In this document: positions 33,757 to 42,542 of the stretch, one piece after another
How positions within the stretch are numbered: position 1 is the first letter of the stretch
How the letters are laid out: each line of letters begins with the position of its first letter
From: Thioclava pacifica DSM 10166
Lineage (GTDB): Bacteria > Pseudomonadota > Alphaproteobacteria > Rhodobacterales > Rhodobacteraceae
DNA: 64,000 nucleotides
Assembly: GCF_000714535.1 (NCBI RefSeq)
Contig: NZ_AUND01000002.1
Span: 1 to 64,000, forward strand
Direction of reading: 5' to 3'
Program-made: the position numbers and the translations under genes
The notes under the pieces: generated by a model
What the model was told of the DNA's origin: nothing
The model's database searches: none
What the model saw: the letters and a program-made list of their open reading frames with translations, nothing else

Positions 33757-34779
33757 ATGAAGATCGGCATTGTCGGATATGGCACCGGAGGGCAGCATTT
33801 CCACGCGCCCTTCATCGCCGCGGCCGAGGGCTGCGAGCTGGCGGGCGTGGTTGCGCGCGCGCCGGCCACGCAGGCCAAGGTCGCAGCCGACCTGCCCGGC
33901 ACGCCGATCTTTTCCAGCCTGACCGAGATGCTGGGCGCGGGCGTCGAGGCCGTCACGATCACCACGCCGCCGCAGACCCGCGACGCGCTGGTGCGCGAGG
34001 CGATCGCCGCCGGGGTTCATGTGATCGCCGACAAGCCTTTCGCGCCGAGCGCCGCGGCCGCGCGCTCGCTGGCCGAGGCGGCGAAGGCGGCGGGCGTCAC
34101 GCTCGGCGTCTATCACAACCGCCGCTGGGACGCCGATATTCGCACGCTCAAGGCAGTAGTGGATGCCGGCGAGATCGGCACGCCGTGGCGGCTCCATTCG
34201 CGGATGGATTTCGACGATCCGGCCACGTTGGAGGCCGGGCCGACAGGCGGGTTGCTGCGCGATCTTGGCAGCCATATCGTCGATCAGGCGATCTTCGTGC
34301 TGGGGCCGGTTACTTCGGTCGATGCGCAGCTCGATCATGTCGATCTGGCCGAGGGGCGCACCGATGCGGGGTTCTGCCTGACGCTGCGCCACGCAAGCGG
34401 CGCGCATTCGCATCTCTCGGCCTCCAAGCTCAACCATATCGAGCAGCGTGAGCTGCGGATCTATGGCGCGGCGGGCAGCTATGTCTCGAACGGGACCGAT
34501 GTGCAGGCGCAGGCGATCTTCGCCGGCAAGCGCCCCGCGGATGATAAGTCGGGCTGGGGGTACGAGGCCGAACCCTACTGGGGAACCCTGCGCAATGCCG
34601 AGGGCGCGCGCCGCGTGCCCTCCGAACAGGGCGCCTATTTCCGCTATTACGAGGCCTTCGCCGAGGCGATCCGCAGCGGCACCGCCCCGCCGGTCACTGC
34701 CGAGGAGGGGATCGCCGTGCTCTCCGTGCTCGATGCCGCGCGCGAAAGCGCCGCGACCGGGCTGACCGTCACGCTCTGA
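33757..34779 (+). CDS. Scyllo-inositol 2-dehydrogenase-like (IolW/YdgJ type)
   Basis: A 340-residue Gfo/Idh/MocA protein that resembles Bacillus IolW: GTGGQHFHAPFI at the Rossmann start, DKPFAPSAAAARSL, GVYHNRRWDADIRTLK, RDLGSHIVDQAI and PVTAEEGIAVLSVLDAA. IolW reduces scyllo-inosose to scyllo-inositol with NADPH or works in reverse. It would let the operon accept scyllo-inositol as well as myo-inositol. It follows the TIM-barrel gene by 12 bases. Confidence 0.82.
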   Translation: MKIGIVGYGTGGQHFHAPFIAAAEGCELAGVVARAPATQAKVAADLPGTPIFSSLTEMLGAGVEAVTITTPPQTRDALVREAIAAGVHVIADKPFAPSAAAARSLAEAAKAAGVTLGVYHNRRWDADIRTLKAVVDAGEIGTPWRLHSRMDFDDPATLEAGPTGGLLRDLGSHIVDQAIFVLGPVTSVDAQLDHVDLAEGRTDAGFCLTLRHASGAHSHLSASKLNHIEQRELRIYGAAGSYVSNGTDVQAQAIFAGKRPADDKSGWGYEAEPYWGTLRNAEGARRVPSEQGAYFRYYEAFAEAIRSGTAPPVTAEEGIAVLSVLDAARESAATGLTVTL

Positions 34780-34788
34780 GGATCAACG

Positions 34789-35073
34789 ATGTATAAGTTC
34801 ATCATCACCATCACCTGTCAGCCGGGCACGCGCGACAAGATCCTCGAGCGCGCCCCCGAGGCGCAGGAAGCGACGCGGGCCGAGCCGGGCTGCATCGCCT
34901 ATGATTTCTTCACCTGCACGGATGACCCCGACAAGCTGGTCTTCGTGGAATCCTGGGTCGATCAGGCGGCCCATGATTTCCACATGGAGCAGGACCACAC
35001 GAAGGCCTTCATCGCCTGGCACGAGCAATTCCACGACAAGCTGGTCTTCGAGACGATCAATGTCGCAAGCTGA
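34789..35073 (+). CDS. Small ABM-domain protein
   Basis: A 94-residue protein of the antibiotic-biosynthesis monooxygenase fold (dimeric ferredoxin-like barrel): RAEPGCIAYDFFTCTDDPDK, FVESWVDQAAHDFHMEQDH and a final strand. Such proteins include quinone monooxygenases and small isomerases. A role in inositol breakdown is not known. It overlaps the iolE-like gene by 14 bases and so belongs to the operon. Confidence 0.8.
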   Translation: MYKFIITITCQPGTRDKILERAPEAQEATRAEPGCIAYDFFTCTDDPDKLVFVESWVDQAAHDFHMEQDHTKAFIAWHEQFHDKLVFETINVAS

Positions 35074-35998
35074 TCGGCATATCACGGTGACATGCGCGCC
35101 TTGCTGCTGGGGGGTCGATGACGTGTCGAACCCGCATCTGCCAAGCTGGCAGACGGTGCTGGACGAGGCGGCGCAGACGGGCTTTGGCGGGCTGGAGCTC
35201 GGGCCCTATGGCTATATGCCGCTCGATGTCGACACGGTCGGCGCGGCGCTGCAAGAGCGCGGGCTCAGCATCGTCGCGGGCACGATCTTTGACGATCTGG
35301 TGGACCCGGATAACCGCGACAACCTGCTGCGCCAGACCCGCGAGATCTGCGCCTTCATCACCGCGCTGCCCGCGCCTATGCGCCATGACGGCCAGCGCTA
35401 CCCCGCGCCCTATCTGACGGTGATGGACTGGGGCCATGACGAACGCGATTTCGCCGCCGGCCATTCGGACCGCGCCCCGCGCCTGTCCGAGGCCGCCTGG
35501 GCCGGGATGATGGACAATATCCGCGCCATTTCCGAATGCGCGCGCGACGAATTCGGCGTGCGCGCCACGACCCACCCCCATGCGGGGGGCTATATCGAAT
35601 TCGAAGACGAGATCGCGAAACTCGCCGCCGACATCGGGCCGGAGACGGCCGGGCTGTGCCTCGATACCGGGCACCTCGCCTATGCGGGCATGGACCCGGT
35701 CGAGATGCTGCGCCGCTATTTCGACCGGCTCGACTACATCCATTTCAAGGATATCGATCCGCAGGTTTTCTCCCGCGTCATGGGCGAGAGAATCCGCTTT
35801 TTCGAGGCCTGTGCGCAAGGCGTCATGTGCCCGATCGGGCGCGGCAATATCGACTATCCGGCGATCCGCAAGCTGCTGAGCGAGCTGGGATATTCCGGCT
35901 ACATCACCATCGAACAGGAACGCGATCCGCGCAATGCGGATGGGGTGACGGGCGATCTCGCCGCGTCGCGCGCTTTCCTCGCAAAGACAGGGTTCTGA
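35060..35998 (+). CDS. Inosose dehydratase-like TIM-barrel protein (IolE-like)
   Basis: IolE removes water from scyllo-inosose to give the trihydroxycyclohexane dione. The 312-residue protein aligns with IolE in its C-terminal half: LCLDTGHLAYAGMDP, a HFKDIDP metal segment, RIRFFEACAQGVMCPIG and YITIEQERDP. The N-terminal WGVDD replaces the usual WSNDD. The start overlaps the ABM gene. Order before iolC, iolD and iolB supports the assignment; the other barrels in this operon are alternatives. Confidence 0.65.
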   Translation: MSQADRHITVTCAPCCWGVDDVSNPHLPSWQTVLDEAAQTGFGGLELGPYGYMPLDVDTVGAALQERGLSIVAGTIFDDLVDPDNRDNLLRQTREICAFITALPAPMRHDGQRYPAPYLTVMDWGHDERDFAAGHSDRAPRLSEAAWAGMMDNIRAISECARDEFGVRATTHPHAGGYIEFEDEIAKLAADIGPETAGLCLDTGHLAYAGMDPVEMLRRYFDRLDYIHFKDIDPQVFSRVMGERIRFFEACAQGVMCPIGRGNIDYPAIRKLLSELGYSGYITIEQERDPRNADGVTGDLAASRAFLAKTGF

Positions 35999-35999
35999 G

Positions 36000-37922
36000 A
36001 TGACGAAAAACCTCGACGTGATCACGATTGGCCGGGCCGGTGTGGACCTTTACGGGGCGCAGATCGGCGGGCGGCTGGAGGATATGGGCTCGTTCGAGAA
36101 ATATATCGGCGGGTCGCCCACGAACATCGCCTGCGGCACGGCGCGGCTGGGGCTGAAATCGGGCCTCATCACGCGGGTCGGCGATGAGCATATGGGCCGT
36201 TTCATCCGCGAGCAGCTGCTGCGCGAGGGCGTCGATGTGTCGGGCGTTGCGACCGATCCCGAGCGGCTGACGGCGCTGGTGATCCTCGGCATTCGCGACG
36301 AGGAGCAGTTCCCGCTGATCTTCTATCGCGAGAACTGCGCCGATATGGCGCTGTGCGAGGCGGATATCGACGAGGCGCTGATCGCGCGGACGCGCTCGGT
36401 GCTGGCGACCGGCACGCATCTGAGCCATCCGCGCACGCGGGCGGCGGTGCTCAAGGCGCTGGAACTCGCGCGCAAGCACGGCGCGCAGACCGCGCTCGAC
36501 ATCGACTACCGCCCGAACCTCTGGGGCGTGGCGGGTCATGGCGAGGGCGAGAGCCGCTTCGTCGAGAGCGCCGAGGTCACCGAAAAGCTGATGGCCACGC
36601 TTCATCATTTCGACCTGATCGTGGGCACCGAGGAGGAGTTTCACATCGCGGGCGGCTCGACGGATACGATCGCGGCGCTGCGCGCGGTGCGTGAAGTCTC
36701 GGGCGCCACGCTGGTCTGCAAACGCGGGGCCGCGGGCGCGGTGGCGTTCGAGGGTGCGATCCCGGACAGCCTCGATGATGGCCAGACCGGCCCGGGCTTC
36801 CCGATCGAAGTGTTCAACGTGCTGGGCGCGGGGGACGGGTTCTTCTCGGGTCTGATGAAGGGTTGGCTCGATGGCGAGAGCTGGCCGAAGGCGCTGGAAT
36901 ACGCCAATGCCTGCGGGGCTTTCGCGGTCTCGCGCCATGGCTGCACGCCGGCTTATCCCTCGCTGACCGAGCTGGAATTCTTCCTCAAGCGCGGTGTCAA
37001 ACAGCCCGATCTGCGCAACGATCCGGAGCTGGAGCAGATCCACTGGTCGACGAACCGGCACACCCGTTCGCTGCCCGACTGGCCGGACTACCGCGTCTTC
37101 GCCTTCGATCACCGGATGCAGCTCGAAGAGATGCCGGGCTACACCAAGGCGAAGGGTGGGGCGTTCAAGGAGCTGTGCCTGAAAGCGGCGACCGACGTGC
37201 AGGCCGGGCGGCCGGGCTATGGTATCCTGTGTGACGACCGGATCGGACGCACGGCGCTGCATGCGGCTTCGGGCTCGGGGCTCTGGATCGGGCGGCCGAC
37301 GGAACTTCCCGGCTCACGACCGATCGCGTTGGAGGCCGAGCTGGGCACCGATTGCGGCGGTCTGACCCAATGGGCACGCGAAGAGGTGGTGAAGCTTCTG
37401 GTCTTCTGCCACCCCGATGACGATGCCGAGACCCGCGCGAAACAGGAGGCGGTCGTCAAGCGCCTCTTCACCGCGGCGCGGCGCAACGGGCTGGAATTCC
37501 TGCTCGAAATCATTCCCTCCAAGGTGGGGGCTGTCACTCCCGATACGACCGCCACCTTGATCCGGCAATTCTACGAGATCGGGGTCTACCCGGACTGGTG
37601 GAAGCTGGAACCGATGGCGGACGCGGCCGGATGGGCCAAGGCCGTGGCCGCCATCGAGGAATATGACAAGCACACTCGCGGGATCGTGGTGCTGGGCTTG
37701 GACGCCCCCGAGGCGGAACTGGCGGCGAGCTTCGAGGTCGCGGCCGGGTTCGATCTGGTCAAGGGCTTCGCTGTGGGTCGGACGATCTTCGGCGACGTGG
37801 CGCGGGGCTGGATGAAGGATGAGCTGAGTGATGCCGAGGCGGTGGCCGAGATGGCGAGCCGCTACACCCGGCTCTGCGGGATCTGGGATGCGGCGCGCGC
37901 CAAGGCGGCGAAGGCGGCGTGA
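36000..37922 (+). CDS. iolC: Bifunctional 5-dehydro-2-deoxygluconokinase / DUF2090 aldolase
   Basis: Residues 1 to about 325 form a PfkB-type kinase: GGSPTNIACGTARLGL, DIDYRPNLW and the catalytic NVLGAGDGFFSGLMKG loop. It phosphorylates 5-dehydro-2-deoxygluconate. Residues about 330-640 form a DUF2090 domain that takes the place of the IolJ aldolase, giving DHAP and malonic semialdehyde; EIIPSK and KGFAVGRTIFGD are in the barrel. The fusion is common in proteobacteria. It starts one base after the iolE-like stop. Confidence 0.92.
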   Translation: MTKNLDVITIGRAGVDLYGAQIGGRLEDMGSFEKYIGGSPTNIACGTARLGLKSGLITRVGDEHMGRFIREQLLREGVDVSGVATDPERLTALVILGIRDEEQFPLIFYRENCADMALCEADIDEALIARTRSVLATGTHLSHPRTRAAVLKALELARKHGAQTALDIDYRPNLWGVAGHGEGESRFVESAEVTEKLMATLHHFDLIVGTEEEFHIAGGSTDTIAALRAVREVSGATLVCKRGAAGAVAFEGAIPDSLDDGQTGPGFPIEVFNVLGAGDGFFSGLMKGWLDGESWPKALEYANACGAFAVSRHGCTPAYPSLTELEFFLKRGVKQPDLRNDPELEQIHWSTNRHTRSLPDWPDYRVFAFDHRMQLEEMPGYTKAKGGAFKELCLKAATDVQAGRPGYGILCDDRIGRTALHAASGSGLWIGRPTELPGSRPIALEAELGTDCGGLTQWAREEVVKLLVFCHPDDDAETRAKQEAVVKRLFTAARRNGLEFLLEIIPSKVGAVTPDTTATLIRQFYEIGVYPDWWKLEPMADAAGWAKAVAAIEEYDKHTRGIVVLGLDAPEAELAASFEVAAGFDLVKGFAVGRTIFGDVARGWMKDELSDAEAVAEMASRYTRLCGIWDAARAKAAKAA

Positions 37923-37930
37923 GATGTGAA

Positions 37931-37995
37931 CGGGGAGGGGGCTCTGCCCCCGCTCGCTGACGCGAGCCCCCCGAGATATTTGGGTCAAGTAGAAG
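37931..37995 (+). repeat. Double-hairpin intergenic repeat, copy A
   Basis: GGGGGC/GCCCCC (37937-37951, TCT loop) is followed at once by GCTCGC/GCGAGC (37952-37967), then C-rich bases and GAGATATTTGGG. Copy B at 39881 has the same layout with compensating base changes in the first stem, so the structure is conserved. It lies between iolC and iolD. Confidence 0.75.
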
Positions 37996-38017
37996 TGGCC
38001 CCGGAGAGGACGAAAAG

Positions 38018-39874
38018 ATGAGCGAGACGATCCGGCTGACCGCCGCACAGGCGATGGTAAAATGGCTCTCGGTGCAGATGACCGAGGATGGCGAGCGGTT
38101 CATCGAGGGGATGTGGGCGATCTTCGGGCACGGCAATGTGGCCGGGATCGGTGAGGCTTTGCATGCCTACCAGGATGTGTTCCCGACTTGGCGCGGGCAG
38201 AACGAGCAAACGATGGGGCATGCGGCGATTGCCTATGCGAAGGGCAAGAAACGCACGCGGGCCCATGCGGTGACCAGCTCGATCGGGCCGGGCTCGACCA
38301 ACCTCGTGACGGCGGCGGCGCTGGCGCATGTGAACCGGCTGCCGGTGCTGATCGTGGCGGGGGACGTGTTCGCCACGCGCCGTCCCGATCCGGTGCTGCA
38401 GCAGGTCGAGGATTTCGACGACGGCACGGTCAGCGCGAATGACTGTTTCCGGCCCGTGAGCCGCTACTACGACCGGATCTCGCGCCCCGAGCATATCCTC
38501 TCCGCGCTGCCGCGGGCGCTGCGGGTGATGACCGATCCGGCCAATTGCGGCCCCGCCGTTCTGGCTTTCTGTCAGGACACGCAGGCCGAGGCCTATGATT
38601 ACCCGGTCGCGTTCTTCGAACCGCGCGTCTGGCGCATTCGCCGTCCCGCTCCCGATGCGGGGGAATTGGCGCGGGTCGCCGAGATGGTGAAGGCGGCCAA
38701 GAACCCGGTGATCATCGCAGGCGGCGGTGTGGTCTATAGCCAAGCCGAGGACACGCTGGCCGAGTTTGCGTCGAAGCACCGGATCCCGGTGGCCGAGACG
38801 CAGGCAGGCAAGTCGAGCCTCGCGCAGAGCCATCCGATGAGTTTTGGCGCTTCGGGCGTGGATGGCTCGGCTGCGGCGAATGCGGCCAGTCAGGCCGCCG
38901 ATCTCGTGATCGGGGTGGGCACGCGGTTCCAGGACTTCACCACCGGCTCGCGGACGCTGTTCGGGGCCGGGGCGAAGCTCGTCTCGATCAATACGCACGG
39001 CTATGACGCGGCCAAACATGGGGCGGAAAGCCTCGTGGCCGATGCCAAGGTCGCGCTGGAGATGTTGAGCGCGGCGCTTGGGGACTATAAGGCCGAGGCC
39101 CCTGACGCGGATGCCCGCGCGGACTGGCTGTGCGCGGTCGATACCTATTGTGCGCGTCCCGAGGATCAGGCGGCGCTGCCGACCGACGGTCAGGTGATCG
39201 GCGCGGTGCAGCGTGCAACCGGCGAGGATGCCGTGGCGATGTGCGCGGCCGGCACGATGCCGGGCGCGCTGAAGCTGCTGTGGAAGCCGTCTCAGGGCGG
39301 CTATCACATGGAATACGGCTATTCCTGCATGGGCTATGAGGTGGCGGGTGCGATGGGCCTCAAGCTCGCGCGGCCCGAGCGTGAGGTGCTCTGCTTCGTG
39401 GGCGACGGCTCTTACATGATGGCGAATTCGGAGCTCGCGACGGCGGTGATGCGGCGGGTGCCATTCACGGTGATCCTGACCGACAACCGCGGTTATGGCT
39501 GCATCAACCGGCTGCAGACGATGGGCTGCGGCGGCGAGCCCTTCAACAACATGTATGTCGATTGCAATGTCGAGGTGCAGCCCGAGATCGACTACGTCGC
39601 CCATGCGGCGGCGATGGGCGCGCATGCGGTGAAGGCGGCGAATACCGATCAGCTGGAAGCGGAAGTGAAAGCTGCGCGCGAGCGTGACATCCCGACGGTG
39701 ATCGTGATCGACACCGTGGCCAAGGACTTCCCCGGCACGGGGCTCGAGACCACGGCGGGCGAGCATGGCTTCTTCTGGGACGTGGCGGTTCCGGAAGTGT
39801 CCGATCGCCAGAAGCAGCGCGATCGCTTCGCGGAATACCTGACCCAGATCGCAAGCGCGCGGCTGGTGAATTGA
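38018..39874 (+). CDS. iolD: 3D-(3,5/4)-trihydroxycyclohexane-1,2-dione acylhydrolase
   Basis: IolD opens the inositol ring with thiamine diphosphate. The 618-residue protein has the family start LTAAQAMVKWLSVQM, the catalytic Glu region RGQNEQTMGHAAIAYAKG, the SSIGPGSTNLVTAA motif and the ThDP/Mg site GDGSYMMANSEL near residue 461 with DNRGYGCINRLQ after it. It is flanked by two copies of a double-hairpin repeat. GGAGAGGA precedes the ATG. Confidence 0.95.
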   Translation: MSETIRLTAAQAMVKWLSVQMTEDGERFIEGMWAIFGHGNVAGIGEALHAYQDVFPTWRGQNEQTMGHAAIAYAKGKKRTRAHAVTSSIGPGSTNLVTAAALAHVNRLPVLIVAGDVFATRRPDPVLQQVEDFDDGTVSANDCFRPVSRYYDRISRPEHILSALPRALRVMTDPANCGPAVLAFCQDTQAEAYDYPVAFFEPRVWRIRRPAPDAGELARVAEMVKAAKNPVIIAGGGVVYSQAEDTLAEFASKHRIPVAETQAGKSSLAQSHPMSFGASGVDGSAAANAASQAADLVIGVGTRFQDFTTGSRTLFGAGAKLVSINTHGYDAAKHGAESLVADAKVALEMLSAALGDYKAEAPDADARADWLCAVDTYCARPEDQAALPTDGQVIGAVQRATGEDAVAMCAAGTMPGALKLLWKPSQGGYHMEYGYSCMGYEVAGAMGLKLARPEREVLCFVGDGSYMMANSELATAVMRRVPFTVILTDNRGYGCINRLQTMGCGGEPFNNMYVDCNVEVQPEIDYVAHAAAMGAHAVKAANTDQLEAEVKAARERDIPTVIVIDTVAKDFPGTGLETTAGEHGFFWDVAVPEVSDRQKQRDRFAEYLTQIASARLVN

Positions 39875-39880
39875 GAGGGT

Positions 39881-39943
39881 GGAGGGGAGGCTCTGCCTCC
39901 CCGCTCGCGGATGCGAGCCCCCTCCGGGATATTTGAAGCAGTT
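39881..39943 (+). repeat. Double-hairpin intergenic repeat, copy B
   Basis: GGGGAGGC/GCCTCCCC (39884-39902, TCT loop) is followed by GCTCGC/GCGAGC (39903-39918) and CCCCTCCGGGATATTTG. Same architecture as copy A at 37931. It lies between iolD and iolB. Confidence 0.75.
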
Positions 39944-39957
39944 GGAAGGAGAGAGAG

Positions 39958-40767
39958 ATGGCGGATCTGTTGCGCAAACCCTTTGGGACCCATGGCAAGG
40001 TGCATGAGATCACCCCGCAATCGGCGGGCTGGCGCTATGTCGGCTTTTCGCTCTACCAGCTGCGGGCGGGCGAGAGCGCGGCGGAAGCCACGGGCGGCAA
40101 CGAGGCGATCCTCGTGATGGTCGAGGGAAAGGCACGGGTCACGGCCGCTTGGCAAGATTGGGGTGTGCTGGGCGAGCGGATGGACGTTTTTGAGAAGACA
40201 CCGCCGCATTGCCTTTACGTGCCCAACGGGCAGGACTGGGAGGCCGTGGCCGAGACCGATTGCACGATCGCGGTCTGTCTCGCGCCCGGCAAGGGCGGGC
40301 ATGAAGCGCGCAAGATCGGGCCCGACGGGATCAGCCTGACCGAGCGCGGCAAGGGCACGAATACGCGCTATATCAACAATATCGCGATGGAGGCCGAGGA
40401 TTATTGCGACAGCCTGCTGGTGACCGAGGTGTTCACCCCGGCAGGTCATTGGTCCTCCTATCCGAGCCACCGCCATGACGAGGATGACTTCCCGCGCATC
40501 ACCTATCTCGAAGAGACCTATTTCCACCGTCTGAACCCCGCGCAGGGTTTCGGCATCCAGAGGGTCTATACCGAGGACGGCACTCTGGATGAGACGATGG
40601 CGGTTTCGAGCGGCGACGTGGTGCTGGTCCCGCGCGGGCATCACCCCTGCGGCGCGCCTTACGGGTTCGAGATGTATTACCTCAACGTCATGGCCGGGCC
40701 GCGCCGCAACTGGCGCTTCCAGCCCGACCCGGCGGTGGAGTGGATCATGGAGCGTGATGCGAAATGA
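39958..40767 (+). CDS. iolB: 5-deoxy-glucuronate isomerase
   Basis: Converts 5-deoxy-D-glucuronate to 5-dehydro-2-deoxygluconate. The 269-residue bicupin contains the metal-binding SYPSHRHDEDDFPRI and EETYFHRLNPAQGFGIQRVYT motifs and DVVLVPRGHHPCGAPYGFEMYYLNVMAGP (cited only in part in family descriptions). ATG follows GGAAGGAG. Its stop overlaps the next TIM-barrel gene by four bases. Confidence 0.94.
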   Translation: MADLLRKPFGTHGKVHEITPQSAGWRYVGFSLYQLRAGESAAEATGGNEAILVMVEGKARVTAAWQDWGVLGERMDVFEKTPPHCLYVPNGQDWEAVAETDCTIAVCLAPGKGGHEARKIGPDGISLTERGKGTNTRYINNIAMEAEDYCDSLLVTEVFTPAGHWSSYPSHRHDEDDFPRITYLEETYFHRLNPAQGFGIQRVYTEDGTLDETMAVSSGDVVLVPRGHHPCGAPYGFEMYYLNVMAGPRRNWRFQPDPAVEWIMERDAK

Positions 40768-41549
40768 TCCGGCGGGCGCTGAACCAGAAGACAGCGCGTG
40801 CGCTGCCCTTCGAGGCGTTTCTCGACCTCGCCGCCGAGCTGGGCTGTGTCGGTGTCGAGCCGCGCAATGATCTTGGGCGGCCGTTTTTCGACGGTCTCGC
40901 CCCCGAGCGCGCGGCCGAATTGGCACGCGCGCGCGGATTGGAGTTCCCGGGGCTGAGCGAGGTCTACGGGTTCAACGTCTGGGATGCCGAGCGTGAGGGG
41001 GCCATTCGCGACCTGATCGCGGTTGCCGAAGCGGCGGGCGCGGCCACGATCAGCCTGATCCCCTGTGTCGATGACCGGGAGGTCCTGCCGTTGCGCGCGG
41101 CGATGGAGAAGGTCGCGCCGCTGCTCGAGGGTAGTTCGGTGCGCGCCTTGATCGAGCCGATCGGGTTTGCGTCTTCGTCGCTCCCGCGCAAGGCCGCGCT
41201 GGTCGCGGAAATCGAGGCCTTCCGATCGGATCGTTTCGGGCTGGTGCATGACACGTTCCAGCACTGTATCGCGGGCGATGAGGGCGTCTTTCCGGTTCAG
41301 ACCGGAATCGTTCACATCTCGGGGATATCCGACCCGGATGTCGCGCTGGACGCGGAGCAGGACGCACATCGCGTTCTTGTGGATGCAAAGGATCGTTGCG
41401 GCAATCTCGAGCAGATTTCGGCTTTTCTGACGGCTGGTTATACGGGAATGTTTTCCTTCGAGTGCACGGCGCCGGAGGTGCTGGAGAGCGCATCGCTCCT
41501 GACGGATATCAGACGGTCCTTCGACTACATTGACGCCGCGCTCCCGTGA
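40764..41549 (+). CDS. TIM-barrel isomerase, IolI-like
   Basis: A 261-residue COG1082-type TIM barrel. Likely ligands are in ALIEPIGF (Glu near 132), LVHDTFQHCI (Asp, His), IVHISG and FSFECT (Glu near 234). It resembles 2-keto-myo-inositol isomerase (IolI) in size and place after iolB, and might interconvert inososes. The ATG overlaps the iolB stop. It is the last gene of the operon. Confidence 0.7.
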   Translation: MIRRALNQKTARALPFEAFLDLAAELGCVGVEPRNDLGRPFFDGLAPERAAELARARGLEFPGLSEVYGFNVWDAEREGAIRDLIAVAEAAGAATISLIPCVDDREVLPLRAAMEKVAPLLEGSSVRALIEPIGFASSSLPRKAALVAEIEAFRSDRFGLVHDTFQHCIAGDEGVFPVQTGIVHISGISDPDVALDAEQDAHRVLVDAKDRCGNLEQISAFLTAGYTGMFSFECTAPEVLESASLLTDIRRSFDYIDAALP

Positions 41550-41564
41550 TGGGCGTGGTTGAGT

Positions 41565-41588
41565 GGCCCCGTTGATCCGCGGGCCTTT
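41565..41588 (+). terminator. Weak terminator at the end of the inositol operon
   Basis: GGCCC (41565-41569) pairs with GGGCC (41581-41585) and is followed by TTT. The stem is short and the loop long, so efficiency is doubtful, but the position after the last iol gene and before a converging gene fits. Confidence 0.35.
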
Positions 41589-41656
41589 CGCGTTGTCTCT
41601 ACGATGTGGAGCGGACAGTTGATCTGTCCGTTTTCACGCTTTGTCGATCTTTTGCG

Positions 41657-42490
41657 TCAGTAGGTGATGCGAGCGACTTCACGCACCTCTTCCGGGGTCG
41701 CAGAGCGGAACTCGAAGAATTCGAGATATGCGGGAATTTGTTCGAGAAGCATGTCGCTGCCGACCTGGTAGCGACAGCCTTTTTCTTGCGCGGCGGCGAG
41801 GAAAGGCGTGATTTCCGCGCTCATGACAACCTCGCCGACGAAACTTTCCGCGCTGATCAGGTCGACATCAATGGGAAGGGGGTCTCCCGCCTTGGCCCCC
41901 AAGGGCGAGGCGTTCACCACAAGATCGAAACCGGCGGGATGATCATGGCCAATGATCACGTCGAGGGCCGGATAAGCCGAAGCCAAGCGTTCGGCCAGCG
42001 CTTCCATTCGGGCGGGGCTGCGATTTTGCAGCGCAATCTCGGCGATGCCCGCCTTGGCGAGCGAGGCCGCAATTGCCGCCCCCGCGCCGCCGCAGCCGCT
42101 GAGATAGGCGCGTGCCCCTTTCAGAACCAGCCCCTTGCGTATCAACCCGCGCACGAAGGCTTCGCCATCGAACTGGTCGCCGATCAATTTTCCCTCGGGC
42201 GTCAATCGCACGGCGTTGCACGATCCAGCGACTTGCGCCGTCGTGGAGATCTCGTCCAGAAGCCCGAGGACCGAGACCTTGTGCGGCATGGTGATCAGCG
42301 CTCCGTGGATGTTCGACAGTTTGAAGACCAGAGGGAAGAAAGCCTCGAAATCCTCGGGTTTGCAGCCCATCGGCATCACGACAGCATCGATCCCGTATTT
42401 CTCGAAATAGGGATTGTAGATCATCGGCGCGCGGAAATTCTCGGTCGGGTAGCCGAGATGCGCGATCAGCCGCGTCTTGCCGGAGATCAT
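41657..42490 (-). CDS. Shikimate dehydrogenase-like protein
   Basis: A 277-residue member of the shikimate/quinate dehydrogenase family. The catalytic Lys is in ITMPHKVSVLG and Asp in DQFDGEAFVRGL; the nucleotide motif is SGCGGAGAAIAASLA. The Ser-x-Ser pair that normally binds the shikimate carboxylate near the N-terminus is replaced (TENFRAPMIYN), so the substrate may differ. It follows the quiC1-like gene in the same direction. Confidence 0.85.
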   Translation of the reverse strand: MISGKTRLIAHLGYPTENFRAPMIYNPYFEKYGIDAVVMPMGCKPEDFEAFFPLVFKLSNIHGALITMPHKVSVLGLLDEISTTAQVAGSCNAVRLTPEGKLIGDQFDGEAFVRGLIRKGLVLKGARAYLSGCGGAGAAIAASLAKAGIAEIALQNRSPARMEALAERLASAYPALDVIIGHDHPAGFDLVVNASPLGAKAGDPLPIDVDLISAESFVGEVVMSAEITPFLAAAQEKGCRYQVGSDMLLEQIPAYLEFFEFRSATPEEVREVARITY

Positions 42491-42523
42491 GGTCGTTTCC
42501 CTTTATTCCTTGCGCGTCAGATC

Positions 42524-42540
42524 GCGTGCAATCTGCACGC
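42524..42540 (-). repeat. Hairpin between quiC1-like and shikimate dehydrogenase-like genes
   Basis: GCGTGCA (42524-42530) and TGCACGC (42534-42540) form a perfect seven-base stem with a three-base loop in the 52-base gap. No T-run follows on the reading strand. It may tune expression of the downstream gene. Confidence 0.5.
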
Positions 42541-42542
42541 AC

